In this document: piece after piece, positions 21,877-34,700 of the stretch
Layout: every line of letters starts with the position of its first letter
Numbering within the stretch: the first letter of the stretch is position 1
DNA from: Takakia lepidozioides
Taxonomy: Eukaryota > Streptophyta > Takakiopsida > Takakiales > Takakiaceae
DNA length: 64,000 nt
Reading direction: 5' to 3'
NCBI GenBank assembly: GCA_030704615.1
Contig: CM060731.1
Span: 79,898,756 to 79,962,755 of the forward strand
Translations under genes and position numbers: made by a program
The notes under the pieces: generated by a model
Told to the model about the DNA's origin: nothing
Database searches by the model: none
Seen by the model: the letters and a program-made list of their open reading frames with translations, nothing else

Positions 21877-22166
21877 GGGTTTAGGCCCTAAAAATGGAGG
21901 GCTCAGATGGGATTTAGGAGCGGACGGTCTAGATCAGGCCTCGTCGGCGGACTGGAAGTTGGGGAACTGTTGCAGCAGATTGGCGGGCAGATTGACAGGG
22001 TGGACGTGAAGAGACTGGCACAGCAGACCGGCCGCAGCGGGCGCGGCTGGGGACCGCGCGGGGCGGCGGGCGGGGGGGGGGGGGGGGGGCGCGTCCGTGC
22101 GTAGGGCCCACCGCTCAGGCCACACGTGCGCCATAATGTCGCTAATATTGTAAAATGAGAGGCGCC
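21877..22166 (-). repeat. Right terminal inverted repeat of the 18-kb transposon
   Basis: 290 bp, reverse complement of 4159-4555 except that about 100 bp of the left motif cluster is missing. Contains a G run at about 22072-22089 matching the C run on the left. TTAA follows at 22167-22170. Confidence 0.85.
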
Positions 22167-22170
22167 TTAA

Positions 22171-23860
22171 AGCACGTGCAAGAAGGCGTGAGGTACACGG
22201 AGGCCCTGCCATTGTTTTTACTGATATGAAGTTTTATGGAATGATGTTATGGCTAACAAGGCGTGATATACACTTAAGCCCTGTTGTTGACTAATTTGGT
22301 ATTTAATAGGAGTGCATATACCGTGCACATATCACTCTTTCACCTATATACTAGTACAACATTGGTCTCTATTTAAATAAATAAAAATAAAAATAAAAAT
22401 ACTAAAATATATGTACTATTTATTATAGCATATTACATATATATATCTTCATATTATATTATGTCCTCATTCATAACTTATCACAAAATGGCATTGTGGG
22501 CTTGAGTAGAACACATAAAACATGAGGAACCTTTGATCACTTGGGATATAAACACATATTACCATTTGATCTATGAACAAATGAATATACATGATAGACA
22601 ATCAGCCATGAATAGAAAAAATTAAAAACATAAGGAGCATGTGACCCACTTGAGGTATAAGGTACTTCACGTTGCATATGCATGCATACTAATGTAGTCA
22701 CTGCTCAAGGCCAACAAAAAAATGAGTGTAACATGTGCCCAATTGGGATCTAAAAACTTTCATGTTCCCAATAAGTCTCATGGGAACAACCCATGATATA
22801 AGGTTAAGGTCACTTTGGCCAACTTGATGCGTAGTTCCTACCCTGTCGGGCAAGGCCAACAAAAAAAAGGTCTGGTAGTGCATTCCACCGGAGTGGAATG
22901 CACCGCCGTGGCCAAGCGCGCCAATATGCGCTAGAAGGAGCAGATAATAACAAAGAGAAAAATCTCAAAGTGCTTTATGTCCATTAGAACTGGTGAGCAC
23001 GCAGTCAAACCCACCCTTTATCCAATCCAAGGGTACCATTGGGTTTCACCTTGATGTCCCCCCTCCTAGGTCCCACGCTCCTACGGTCCCTTCCTCCCTC
23101 CCTTCCTCCTCCTTCCTGCTTCGCCGTTCTCATGTTCCTCAGCTCCCCCGCTCCCATGTTTTTGGTTCCCCTGCTTCTTGCTCTTGTAGCTAGGGAGTGT
23201 GGAGAAGTGATGTGGATTGGTGGAATGGAATGAACGGCACGTAGTCGCACTGACCCAAACGGCTTCGCAGCCGTATACAGGTGGTAAAGAATAGAATAAA
23301 GATTAGCTTTGCAAGTACCAAGAGGACGCAGCCTGGTATATTACCACAATGAAACTACCATTTATTTTTTGTATTCGGATAGGTTTTAAAATGGTGCCGT
23401 CGATGAAGACGACAGCTGGGTAGAAGAAGAAGGAAGCCAAAACAAAAGACAATTTAACACAATAGAATGAGAAATCATGGAAATGAACATTACTATTAGG
23501 ATATGTGTTTTATAGTCATCATGCCCATATTGGAGAGCTTACAGTTGTTCAGTCAGAAGTAGATACGCGTCAGGGTGATCCATTAGGGGGACCTCTTTTT
23601 GCCTTTGCCCACTTCCGAGCAACGACGCGACCGCGTGAGCCTGGCGTGTGAGCGTGTGAGTGTACGCTCACACAATGGTGATGTGGCGTGAGCCTACACT
23701 CACAGCGCTGACGTGGCGCTGGTGCTGATGTGGCGTGAGCCCATCCAAGGTCGTGCCACGTCACCACAAAGATGGTGGGCCTATAACCGTGGAGCCTATA
23801 ACTGTGGGATTTCACCATCTGAAGGTGAGATGGGTTAAGGGTTTAGGGTGTCCCCAGAGA
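22171..23860. other. AT-rich stretch, no gene recognised
   Basis: 22380-22450 is simple AT-rich sequence. 22690-22870 has two copies of GGCCAACAAAAAAA about 140 bp apart. 23590-23760 has several copies of CGTGGCGTGAGCC, which recurs at about 24890. No coding or RNA gene is visible. Confidence 0.4.
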
Positions 23861-24440
23861 TCAACCTTGTGTTAACACGAGGTTGATTTCAAGTTCTCGA
23901 AATCAACCTTGTATTAACACGAGGTTGATTTCCGAGAATGTTCATTTGAATGTGAATTGATGTGTTCGCAAATGAACAAATGAGTTTGAGGAACGAATGC
24001 AACAAATGGTAGACGCACGCACAACACGATTGATGACGTGACATACACCGACAGACATACGATTTCATTTTATTTTTTATTTATTTTTTCTCCCTGGGGG
24101 GGTGATGCAAATCAACCTTGCGTTGACGCAACTTTGATTTGAGAAATGAAAGCATCATTTTTTTGAAGTTTTGTTTTGTTTTTTTTTTTGGTTTTTTTTT
24201 CGCTCTCTGGGGGTGATGCAAATCAACCTTGCGTTGACGCAACCTTGGTTTGAGAATGAAAGCATCATTTTTTGAAGATTTGTTTTTTTTTTCCTCCTTG
24301 GAATCTTGCGTTGACGCAACCTTGATTTGAGAAATGAAAGTTTTTATTTTTATTTTTTTTTTTTTTTTTTTATCCTGGGAGGGTGATGCAAATCAACCTT
24401 GCGTTGACGCAACTTTGATTTGAGAAATGAAAGCATATTT
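23861..24440. repeat. Palindromic repeats AATCAACCTTG...TTGATT
   Basis: Two variants at 23861-23935 (AATCAACCTTGTGTTAACAC then GAGGTTGATT) are near-perfect palindromes of about 30 bp. Four later units (starting about 24111, 24220, 24301 and 24390) read AATCAACCTTGCGTTGACGC then AACTTTGATT, each followed by GAGAAATGAAAGCAT and a T-rich run. Unit spacing is about 85-110 bp. Each core could form a hairpin. Confidence 0.8.
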
Positions 24441-24989
24441 TTTTTTAGGACTGTTTTTTGCATTTTGTACGGTTGCTGGCCCTGTTGTTCTTCGTTTCGT
24501 GTCTTGCATTGCAACTCTTGCCAACCTGTTCTGCACCATGTTTTTTCATAAACCACAAAGACGCTTTAGGGATTTCATGGTGTTTGTCTGGAGAACATCT
24601 ATCAATGAAAAGTGGATGTGAATTGGGGGGAAAGAACTTCGTTAGAACAAACTCATTCTCCTTCGTGTTCATTACGCAACAGAACATTGTACTTTCTGAA
24701 ATATCCTATGCCCGTGGACAAAAACCATCCACAAACCACCTGTGATTTCTCATCCGACCAAGATTTGGATGAGGGATGAGATTTCTCGGAAATTAAAGTT
24801 GGCAAATCTGGGGCGTGGTAGTCGCCTACAGTTCCGGGGAAATAGGTGGCATCCGCGGAATTAGGTCTTGCACGTGGCAAACCTTGCTGACGTGGCGTGA
24901 GCCTGGCTGGGCTCACGCGGCAAGGCTCACGCACAAGCATTCCCCACTTCCGAGCTCTTTGCTCTTCTGCCCAAGCCTTCCCATCCTGC

Positions 24990-26640
24990 ATATTTCCTTC
25001 TATTGCTGATGATACACACATCACTGGCCCTACTAGTGATATCCTGTTGGCTTTACATCACTTTGCTGACCAACTCCACTCTCTAGGGCTCACTGTTCAA
25101 CCCTGCAAGTCCACAGTTTGGTCACCCTCTGGTCTGCCTTCAGATTTTGTGCCCCCTACCGACTTTCTAGCAGCATCTGAAGGTGTTAGGTGTTCCTCTT
25201 GGCACTATCTTTTACACAACATCTTTCCTTCAAGACGCCTGCCTACAGGATACCAGTCATATAGAGCTTCTTCCCAAACTAGGGGATATGCAGGTAGCCC
25301 ATGGCATTCTCACCAAATGTTTTCTAAACCGACCTTCTTATCTCTTACGTTGTTTCCCCCCAAGTACCCAGTTTTTGGAGCTTCTGTCTTCTTTTGATAC
25401 GACTGTTATGGATTTTTGGTCGTCTATTAGGCTTAGGTGCATTTGATAATGAGGAGGGTTCCTTGGCATATCGTCAAGCTACCCTCCCGATCTCTTCTAG
25501 GGGAGTGGGCTTATTATCCACAGTTGCAACTGCCCCTGCTGCCTTCTTGGGTAGCTGGGCTCTAGTTGCTCCAACCTTGGCATCTCTATTTTTGTGTCAG
25601 CAGCACCCTATCCTCATGGAAGTGGTTGCCCACATCGACGATGGCTCTTTGCCCTTCCAACAATATCTTCATGCAGCACGAGACCTCATCCCGATACCAG
25701 CACAAGCTTGTCTACGACGAACAATTGGTGACTCAAGGCCTGGAGCACTTACAGGATACCATCATTGAACGCGTGCACTGATATTCCTTTCCAGCATGCT
25801 TTCCGATACTCCTTCAGATACACATCGGGCCAGACTTCTCTCTTGTGCTAGGCCTGGAGCAGGCGCCTGACTCACAGTACGACCAGCCATAGCACCATTC
25901 CGTATGTCCTCAGCTGTGTTTACCACCTCCCTTCGGATTAGACTTGGTCTTCTGCATCCCTCTGTGTTAGGACTACAGCGGTGTGTTTGTTGCCATCCTA
26001 TCGACCCACTTGGTGTCAATCTTCTTCGTTGCCATTGCGGCGGAGAACGCACTGCGACTCATGACGTCGTCCGCGATGCAGTAGCTGCGGTTGCTTGTGA
26101 TGCAGAGGTTCATGTCTTTCGAGAGCAGATGCACGTACTTCCAGCCCACGATCATTGTTCCAAATGACGGCGCGTTGACCTGTCATCTCTCATGACGGGC
26201 TGCGTACATTGGCGGACGACGTGGTCATCACTGATCCTACTAGGGAAAATCTCCTTCCACGCACAGCCTCATCACAGGGAGTTGCTGCTTCGGTAGCCGT
26301 ACTGGGGAAGGAACGCGACTATCGGGAACGTCACCCCACAGACACATTCCTCCCTTTGGCGGTCGAGATCTTTGGTTGTTTGCATCATCAGTTCAACAAC
26401 TTCCTTCGTACATTCGTACATGTGCCCATCGCGCAACTAAAACAAAAGCCTTGGAAGCCCATACGTCTATGTTCTTACAACTTTATTTAGACAGCGAATC
26501 TCTCTTGCTTTACAAAAGGCTCAAACTCTATCCATTTTGCATCGGGAGAGGTTGTCGGGGCAGTTTCATCTCGCCTCCTGGCACTTTCTGACCTACCCTC
26601 TTTCCTGTTGTCTGACCTTCTTCAGGCAGTAGGTGATACT
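24990..26640 (+). pseudogene. Decayed non-LTR (LINE) reverse transcriptase
   Basis: Fragments in shifting frames: ADDTHITGPTSDILLALHHF (the RT catalytic [YF]xDD with a changed first residue, IADDT), LGLTVQPCKSTVWSPSGLP, then LPISSRGVGLLSTVATAPAA, and a Cys-rich tail CVCCHPIDPLGVNLLRCHCG with GERTATHDVVRDAV. This order is typical of the RT and C-terminal zinc region of LINE-type elements. Many stops and shifts make it a dead copy. It is not related in sequence to the LINE family in the introns further right. Confidence 0.75.
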
Positions 26641-27044
26641 ACAACAGTTTGACTTCTGTTTATCATTATATCTAGCTCTATAAGATTTTGCTTCTCCCCT
26701 TTGGGATAGTTTTACCCATTTCGTACAGTCACCCCACTTGGGTCTTTTTATAAAGCTATACAGGTTAAATTCTTGATAGGTGGAGGGGATGTGGATGTCA
26801 ACTGCTTGATGGAAGGGCTGTTAGATGGTTGGGTTGTTACATGTGACAATCTCATTATGGTCTGGCAGGGTCTTCATGTATTTTTACTCATGGGCGTCAT
26901 TTCTCATGGTGTCCAGGAGTTTATGGATGCCTATCAACTAACATCAACTCAGGAGACAAACTTCTATCAAACGGCAAAGCTGAATTCTGCAATTTCCCAT
27001 GAATTCTGGTCAGCCGAGCTGGTCACCAAGAAAATGCGGCACAG

Positions 27045-27715
27045 TACAGACCAGTATTGGGCGGGTATTACTTTTTCTAATACCAGCCGGGTCTTGGTGT
27101 TGAATGAAAATTAATTTTCAATACCAGCCGGTTCCATAGTATTGGAAGATTCTCTTAATTTTAATACCCGCCAGTTCTCAATAGTAGTATGATTTTTGAT
27201 TTGCAGATGGGTATCAGTAGGGTGGATATTCCAATCTAATACCAGCCGGTTATCAACCTCAATTAAAGTTAAAAATAAAATAACCATTAAATAACTAGTA
27301 TGTCTTTAATTGAATTTAGAAAATTTCACTTGATTTCACAAAGAAGTTAATTATTATTTTGCAAAATTCAGACTTTGCATTGCATAATAAAAAAGAATAG
27401 GGGCGGGCCTGCCCTACATGTGCTGAGAAACAAATAATAGTGGCGGGCTCTTGGGGCTGGACATGCCCTCCCTCACATGTGCACCCTCTTACCCTTGACC
27501 CCTGCAATCATGTGCACCCGCCCAATGTCCTATTCATACCACGGTATAGTCCTTGTTTTTGCACATAATACGGGTCCGGATCCGGGTATTGTCTTGGCAA
27601 TACCAGCCGGGTCGGTTATTAACCATAGTATTACAAAAGCCAATACTAGCCGGGTCAGTTATTCAATACCTTGGTTGATACCCGGCTAGACCCTATATAC
27701 CAGTGCAACACTGGT
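27045..27715. repeat. Cluster of AATACCAGCCGG motifs, possible small transposon
   Basis: ATACCAGCCGG or its variants occurs at about 27090, 27120, 27165, 27240, 27600, 27645 and 27680, in both orientations, together with GGTATTA. The ends (CCAGTATTGGGCGGGTATTA and the reverse complement of the region near 27670-27710) share a weak inverted match. A similar GGTATCAA-rich block lies at 54290-54560. It could be a non-autonomous DNA element; not settled. Confidence 0.4.
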
Positions 27716-28723
27716 ACAGACCGTTGCACAACGGATGAAAGTTTCATATTTTTGAGCATGTTTGGAATCTGACTTGGTAGAGAGGCTCGAATTCCCCTAG
27801 GGACGCAAGTGCATTACAAATAGTTGGTCACGAATACATTACCAGTATCCAGTAGTGTTTTTATTTCTGGCGAAATTTCGCACATTTTCGACCTAAAAAA
27901 AATTCGAATATTCTGTCATAAAATCCATATTTTCTCATGGATGAAATCGCCAAAATTCTCCAAAAAAAATAAACTGAGGATAAATTCGCCTAATATGGTT
28001 CCCTTATATAGCCTCTCAGGGCCAGTGGGACCCTTCTAATATGTTTCCCTTATATAGCCTCTCAAGCCGGTGGGACCTTGGGACCTTCTAGAAGGCCTAG
28101 ACACATGTCAACCCCACAACACTTCTTATTCTAAATTTAGCCAATTTCTCCCTTCTTTTTTTGGACCCCCTCATCTCATTCCTTAATACGCGTGGCCTTC
28201 CTACATAGGCGCCCCACTCTAATTCCTGGGCCACAGTAATTCCTGGACCACTCTAGAATCAGGGCCCGAATGAAACTGCTCTAGATATTCATATTCATTG
28301 GAATGGTGGGTTATTGTCCCAAGGATATCAATGAGCCGGATTTTCAGTTTGCAAACAATAATGTGAGTACACAAGATATGCAACAAGGACTAGATGAGTA
28401 CATTAAGTATGGAGTTCTTACATTATTCCTAGTGTTCTGCATTTCAACATTATGCAAAACGCCAGCTCTAAATGCAGAAATTCAAAACTTCCATTACAAA
28501 AGCTTCCACAGACCTCTCAAGTTCGCACAACAGACCGTCAAGCAGTAGTAGGTAGGTAGCATACCTATGTTCGGTAGTAAACCCTAGCATATGAAGTTGG
28601 GTGCAAGTGCCCATGACAAGGCCATCTGGGAAGAACGATTTCTAGACAGCTTTTGCTCGAACGTCTCGAACGGCCCCCCTTACATGACGGAATTGCAGGA
28701 AAAGTATGTTTACTCCAAGATTC
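27716..28723. other. No gene recognised (3' flank of TRMO)
   Basis: AT-rich. A short direct duplication occurs at 27990-28075 (CCCTTATATAGCCTCTCA with GTGGGACC twice). No coding signal that I can support. Confidence 0.35.
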
Positions 28724-31700
28724 TTAGCTGAATAGACTTTGCAACCTTCCTGGCTGGTAGTCAGGAGAAGCAATGGGCTTCAAAGGTTGAGAGATGGCAG
28801 CCCCCTCAACCACCACCCTGCCCTCACTATGTAGGGTGTATGCCACGTTGATGCCCTCCAGAATCAGATGATAAGTTACATTTTCTAAATTGGAGTTTGG
28901 CATGCCTCCACCTTTCTGACTCATATCTGGACCACTAGGTTGTTGCAAAGGTTCCAACTCCCCTGTCTTTCTCTCCCCCTCATCTCTGTCTGCCAGTTTG
29001 TCAAACTGGGCTAAATTTCCCTCAGCATCCTTAGGAGGGTTGTCTGAAAGCTGTGTGTGAGGTCTATCTACCCTATTGGAAGTGATTCCCATTTGGGCAC
29101 TCATGTCCACTTGTTCTTTGACACTGACGATGCTGCTCAGGGCTGATTCATGGAGAGTGCTCAAGACTCCAACGTGGGGTCTCTGCCGTTGGCTCAATGA
29201 ACGAATATCTCTTGAAAGCACTTGCTTGATAAGAGCCCGAACTTCATCACAGCTGGAGTATAGTGATTGCTTGCCCTGTACATATAACAAGCTCAGTATT
29301 TACCACCACAGCTAAGAACAGATGTCTGAATCTTGCTCCGGATAGAGATAGGCAATGCAGCACAATTGTAGCGCAGTGCCTCACAATGTGAAAATGCATT
29401 GCTTGAGGGTTGGAATGCAGACTATCCACACCCTACAGTATTGAACACAAAAGCTGACAAGGGCCAATGTTTGTTTAGGAGATAGGTCACAATCCCCTGG
29501 TGATAAATAGATGACTCACCATCACCTCCCAACATTGTATAATATCCCGCGAAAAGTTCCCAGTGAAACTGACTGATGTCATTGCTATCACATCATCCTC
29601 CCCTCCTGCCTGGACACAACAAAGGAGTTGTTGAAGTCCCTCCGTCTGGTGGTTCATATCCAGGGGGCCACACAAACGAGGAAAGAAATGAAAGGAAATG
29701 AAAGGTTCCTTTATGGTGTCTGCGGAAAGCTCAAAGAGCTTATTGGACAAGGGAAAGCATGAAACAAGAAAGAGAGTGGCCCTCAACAAGCAGCCCAAAA
29801 ACAAAGGGATCGTCTAACAGTCAACCACTCACACAGGAAAGAATGTACTCATAGAAGTTGTTTGCCGTAGCCTTGATGCCATTGACCCCGCGCTCAGTTT
29901 GAACGGAACACAAAGGGACAGAAACTACCTTTGTCAGGGGCTGACGCCGGTAGTATGACTAACCTTGGAACAGACAATTAATCTGAGTTTTCCAGATATC
30001 CTCTAGAAATCCCATCAATCTGCTGTGTGTGGTTTGCGCAATAACTAGGCCCCAAAGGGGCCTGGGCTTTTGGCTCAGTCTCTGAGACTTTCAAAGTTGG
30101 TAAACAGAGGTTCAGACACAATTCCCTTGATGGATTTGAAGAGGGCGTCTCTCTCGTGAGAGTATCCAGGACAATGAATCAGAAAATGAATATTGTCTAC
30201 AGGTTGCCCGCACAATGGGCAATTGCAATCCCTCCTTCCTCTCTGCATCTGTTTGCTGTTAAAAGGTAGGCTTACCGCCCTGACTTTAAATTTCAGTCTA
30301 GTGCCGAGGGTGGGTAAACCCTTGAGGTCATCCATGATGGCGTCTCCCATGTCACAGACTGGAAACAAGTTCAGGGAAGTTTTCTGCCTAACTTCATTTT
30401 CATCAGACAATTTCCTGGCATTAGACATGGCTTTGGACACTACAGAAAAGGCAAGAAAAGAAAGAGAGGGCGAAAGGAAGAAAGGGATTTTATAACGTCC
30501 ATGCAAGCCAGGGCTCCTTATGGGGGGAAAGAGCGAGAACCTTCACCCATGATGGCGCTGAAGCTTCAGGAACAGCATCGCAATAAGGAAGATATGGTTT
30601 CACATCCAAAACTGGCTGCAATACACTCCAACCACACATCTCAGCAATGATTCATTCACTGCATAAAGTACAACAAACAGTACTTGGAGAGCCTCTGAGA
30701 GAGAGGACATATATGCTCACATAATACATGGCTTGTGGCCTTAAACTTCTGCCCCCAGTGTGAATGGACCAGATCTGATTTCAAGAAAAAGAAAGAGATG
30801 TAGTTCTCATTAGACTTCACTTTCAATAGCCTGGGCCCCCCACTGTTTCAGCAGAGTGAAAAAAAAATGGTGGAGAGGCTTGCTACGATGAAAGGGGAGA
30901 GGGTGCCTTTACTGCTAAGAACTATGACAGCGTTCCAGTTCACACTATTATTAAGTCTATTATAGCACTTCTTGATGCTGTCTACCAGGATAAGAGGTTG
31001 AACTGTTAGATCACTATGTCCATCACCACCAATGGCTTGCACAAATACTTTCACAGTATCCTTCAGTTTAGTGCAAAAACACTGGTAAGTGGTCATGTTT
31101 TTGTTTCCCAGCTTTTTATAGCGACAATCAATCTTATTAGTAGATGTCATTAAGCCTCAATTCTCACTTTCCAGGGGTTTCACTTGTTGGCTGCTCTTAG
31201 CGCGAAGGCAAAATGCATTACTACTGCGGACATGAACCAGAGAGAGAAACAAAGACCTGTTTAACCACCAACAGTCATATTAGCGTGCAGTATCAGGATC
31301 AAAATTCAACGGGCTATACTGACGCCAGCATAAAATTCCAAGAGAAACACAAAGGCTGACAGGACCAGTGAGCAAGGACGGGGAATAGTGATGAACAACC
31401 GTGCCATCCACTAAGTCAGCGCCAGAAAGCAGCAGAGTTGGCCCTTGCACACCTTCCACCTGGTCGGGTATACATCCAAGTTTTAGTGTTGGATCGATAA
31501 GAGGCACAGTACAGGGGATAAGTTATACGTAACATTCTTCTGAAACCTATTTTGGAGAAATATTCAGACCTCGCACACAATTCTTTAATGCCAACATACC
31601 AAGGCAGGGTCAGTCCATGCTAGAAGTGAGGTTCTTGCTGACAATAACTCCGACCCTAGATGTCACCTTAAGAGAGAGACAAGACTGCCAAACTAACCTT

Positions 31701-34700
31701 GGCAACCGTAAGCCCAATTGGGCACGGGCGATGTGGTGTGCGTGTAGCAAATACTCCAAGTTTGCCCCCATCCAGCCTTGGCACCCGCACCTAACTACAC
31801 ACAACACAACCCATTTGCAAGAAAGATGAGAAAAAGATTTTTTTGTCTAGTTGGCTTCAGTTGTCATGGACTAGGTTAGCAAGACTAGGTTAGTGAGTAA
31901 GCAAGGCTGGAAATAGAAAGACACATCAGAAGCCGAAGAGACTTATCACTAAGCAAGGGAAGGTGAACAGTCAAAATGGCGAAGGCCAAGGGTTAGGCCT
32001 TTGGGTAGCCAGTAAGGGAATACCAAAGGTATTCTCAGAGCAAGGGGGAATCCTTGGGGAGTATTTAGGAGGACCTGATGTTGAGACTCTGGGAAGGAGA
32101 TACACAGGCCTGTCCTTAATGCGTAAGGATGAGAACATGGCAAGCATGGCAAGCATGGCAAGCTATATGACTTGGAGAGTACTCCTTAGCCAGTAGCAAG
32201 ATGAGGACAAGGTTGGGTGGTTAATTTGCTATACGCTGTTGATGAAGAGACTAGTTTACTAAAAATAAGACTGGACTGTGACATCAGTGGATAATAATCT
32301 TGCTCTTGCTCTTGCTCTCTTATTCTCCCACTTGCATCAACCTCTTCTTTCTGGTGTGTTTTCAATTCCAGCACATGAATGAACTCTTCCCTGTAGCTGG
32401 ATTGCTGCTGGCTATCTGCAAGTGCTATGGCAATTCTAGGTCGATCCTATGTGCAATGGTTGGCGAAGACCCCCCTCTTGGCTTTGGAGGTTTACTAGAG
32501 GTTTAGGATGCGGTGGAGTGTCTAGCCAAGGGTGCTATCTCTCTCTCTCTCTCTCTCTCAACCTCAAGACAGGACCACCCTGTCAAACAGGCTAAGTCCT
32601 GGCAGAAGAGAGTAGAAGAGATCCTCAAGGACCTGGACCTGGATCCGCAAGTCTTGACCCTGCTGGATAAATCTGACTTAGAGGCTGTAGTGTCCTCAGC
32701 CATGTCTGTTGCCATGAGATTGTCTGATGAAAATGAAGTTAGGCAGAAAACTTCCCTGAACTTGTTTCCAGTCTGTGACATGGGGGAGGACATCTTGGAT
32801 GACCTCAAGGGTCTACCCACTCTCGGCACTAGACTGAAATTTAAGCTCAGGGCAGGAAGCCTACCTTTGAACAGCAAACAGAAGCAGAGAGGAAAGGGAG
32901 AGTGCAATTGCCCGTTGTGTGGGCAATCTGAAGACAGTATTCATTTTCTGATACACTGTCCGGGGTTCTCTCACCAAAGAGACGCTCTCTTCAATCTATT
33001 AAGGGAATTGTGCCTGTACCCCTGTTTACCAACTTTGAAAGTCTCGAGGCTGAGCCAAAAGCCCAGGCCCTCCTGAGGCCTAGTTTTTGGGCAAATCACA
33101 CACAGCAGATTGATGCTTGTGTGAAGGGATTTCTAGAGGATATCTGGAAAACCCGGATTAATTCTTTATATGGAGGTAAGTCTTACTACCAACGTCAGCC
33201 CCTGACAGACGTAGGTTCTGTCCCTTTTGTTCCCGCTCAAACTGGGCGCGGGGTCAATGGCCACAAGGCTACGGCAAACAACGTCTTATGAGTACAATCT
33301 AACCTCAAGGGCCTTCCTACCGTCGGCACATCTGTTCAACCCTCAAAATCTTGAGGCTGAGCCTAATGCCCCTTGATGGGGTCTAACCGCTGGGCAGATC
33401 ACACACACCAGATTGATGCTTGTATTAAGGCCTTTCTAGAGGTAATCTGGAAAGCTCACACATTGTTTATATCAAAGTAAGTCCCACTACTAGAGAGTGT
33501 CTGTTCTGCCCATACTGGGCACGGGGTCTATGGCCAGAAGGCTACGGGAAACAACGCTTACGAGTACATTCTCCCTCTTTTCTGCTCCCTCATATTGGAC
33601 ATAAGCTGCGTGCAATCACACAAATGGGGATGTTGTTGCCTGTGAAAGAGCTTAGGCAATTCCATAATAAGGTCATCACCCATTTATACTGAGGTTTTTA
33701 AATAGGGGAGGCACTGGCCACAAGGCTACAGCCTCATTCTAATGACCATTACAGCTATACAGCAACCTTCTGATTTTATGGGTACGTTAGCTCAGAGAAG
33801 CAATGTTCAGAGCCCAAACCTTATGGCTTTCACATCGAGATAGAAGTGGGCCTTAACCCTTACGGATACAAGAAATGGGTCAGAAGTATCCAATGTCTGA
33901 GATAAAAACCTTAGCTTTGAAATCCTTGTGGGCTGGCTGCTTCCAAAGACATGGCAGATCTGTGTTTTCATGAAACACGTACAGCAGCCAGCAGTGTGAA
34001 TATTGTGCCAGCCCGTGGAAGGCCTCTGCAGGCACCCCCTTGCTTGACAACACTAGGGTTGCTCTTGCTAGAGAAACCAGCATTGGTTGCCGGGGCGTTC
34101 CATTCCTGCCATGAACTAGTAACTTCAGGAAATGGAAAACAAGAATCAGATAGAGATGGAGGGAATCTTCTGTAAAATGTTATACAGGTAGTGTTTTTGT
34201 GTGTATGTGTTTGTGTGTGTGAGAGACAGATGGGGCTGCACCATGACTAAACAGAGCTACTAAAATAAGCGAAATGTGACTTTGGGGAAGTCTTTCAACC
34301 TAGACAAGCTAAGAACCAAAACTCGCCGTATGATCACCTGGTGGAAAAGCAAGAACGAACAGTGCCAATGGGTGTCATAGGATAGGCCCCCACGTTCCCT
34401 TCCTTCAAGTCCTTGCTGCTCAGCAAAGCTTTTCTCAGCTCCTGCATCAAACATACCCAGTATCCACTTATTGGCGACAGTGTTTTAGGACTTAGCAAAA
34501 AGAGAGATACATGGCAACTATTCTACTCAATCACAGTGCAACTTATTCAGTAGTCGCCGGGGAATTGCAGGATTTCAGAGATTTCTTTCTATAATAATAT
34601 TTGTGGTTATGTACAATTTAGGTGTCCCAGTGTGTAACATCTTATAATTTTATTTCGAAGTACAGACAAAGAACAAGTAGATATGGGTGGGGCCAAAGTG

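Larger units (their letters stand above)
4159..22166. mobile_element. Large TIR DNA transposon with CACTA-type transposase and a nested gypsy element
   Basis: The ends are long inverted repeats (4159-4555 and 21877-22166) that run from AGGC(G)CCTCTCATTTTAC inward to the shared CCATTTTTAGGGCCTAAACCC. Both ends are bordered by TTAA (4155-4158 and 22167-22170). The body is about 18 kb, about 11.1 kb without the nested LTR element. Contents: a left subterminal repeat array (about 4340-7177), a plus-strand accessory gene (14181-15624), and on the minus strand a SET-like ORF and a Tnp2/DUF4218/DUF4216 transposase. Transposase domains of this kind belong to CACTA (En/Spm). Classical CACTA elements have short CACTA-starting ends and 3-bp duplications, so the long TIRs and TTAA borders are unusual. 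TTAA may be a real duplication or chance. The coding parts are broken, so this copy is probably not autonomous. Confidence 0.8.

Noticed and set aside
4155-22170. piggyBac assignment because of TTAA on both sides
   Set aside because: No piggyBac transposase; the transposase present is CACTA-type Tnp2. TTAA alone is weak evidence.
30848-31150. Possible extra TRMO exon
   Set aside because: Exons 6 and 7 join in phase without it and match the TrmO family directly; kept only as an unassigned intronic frame.
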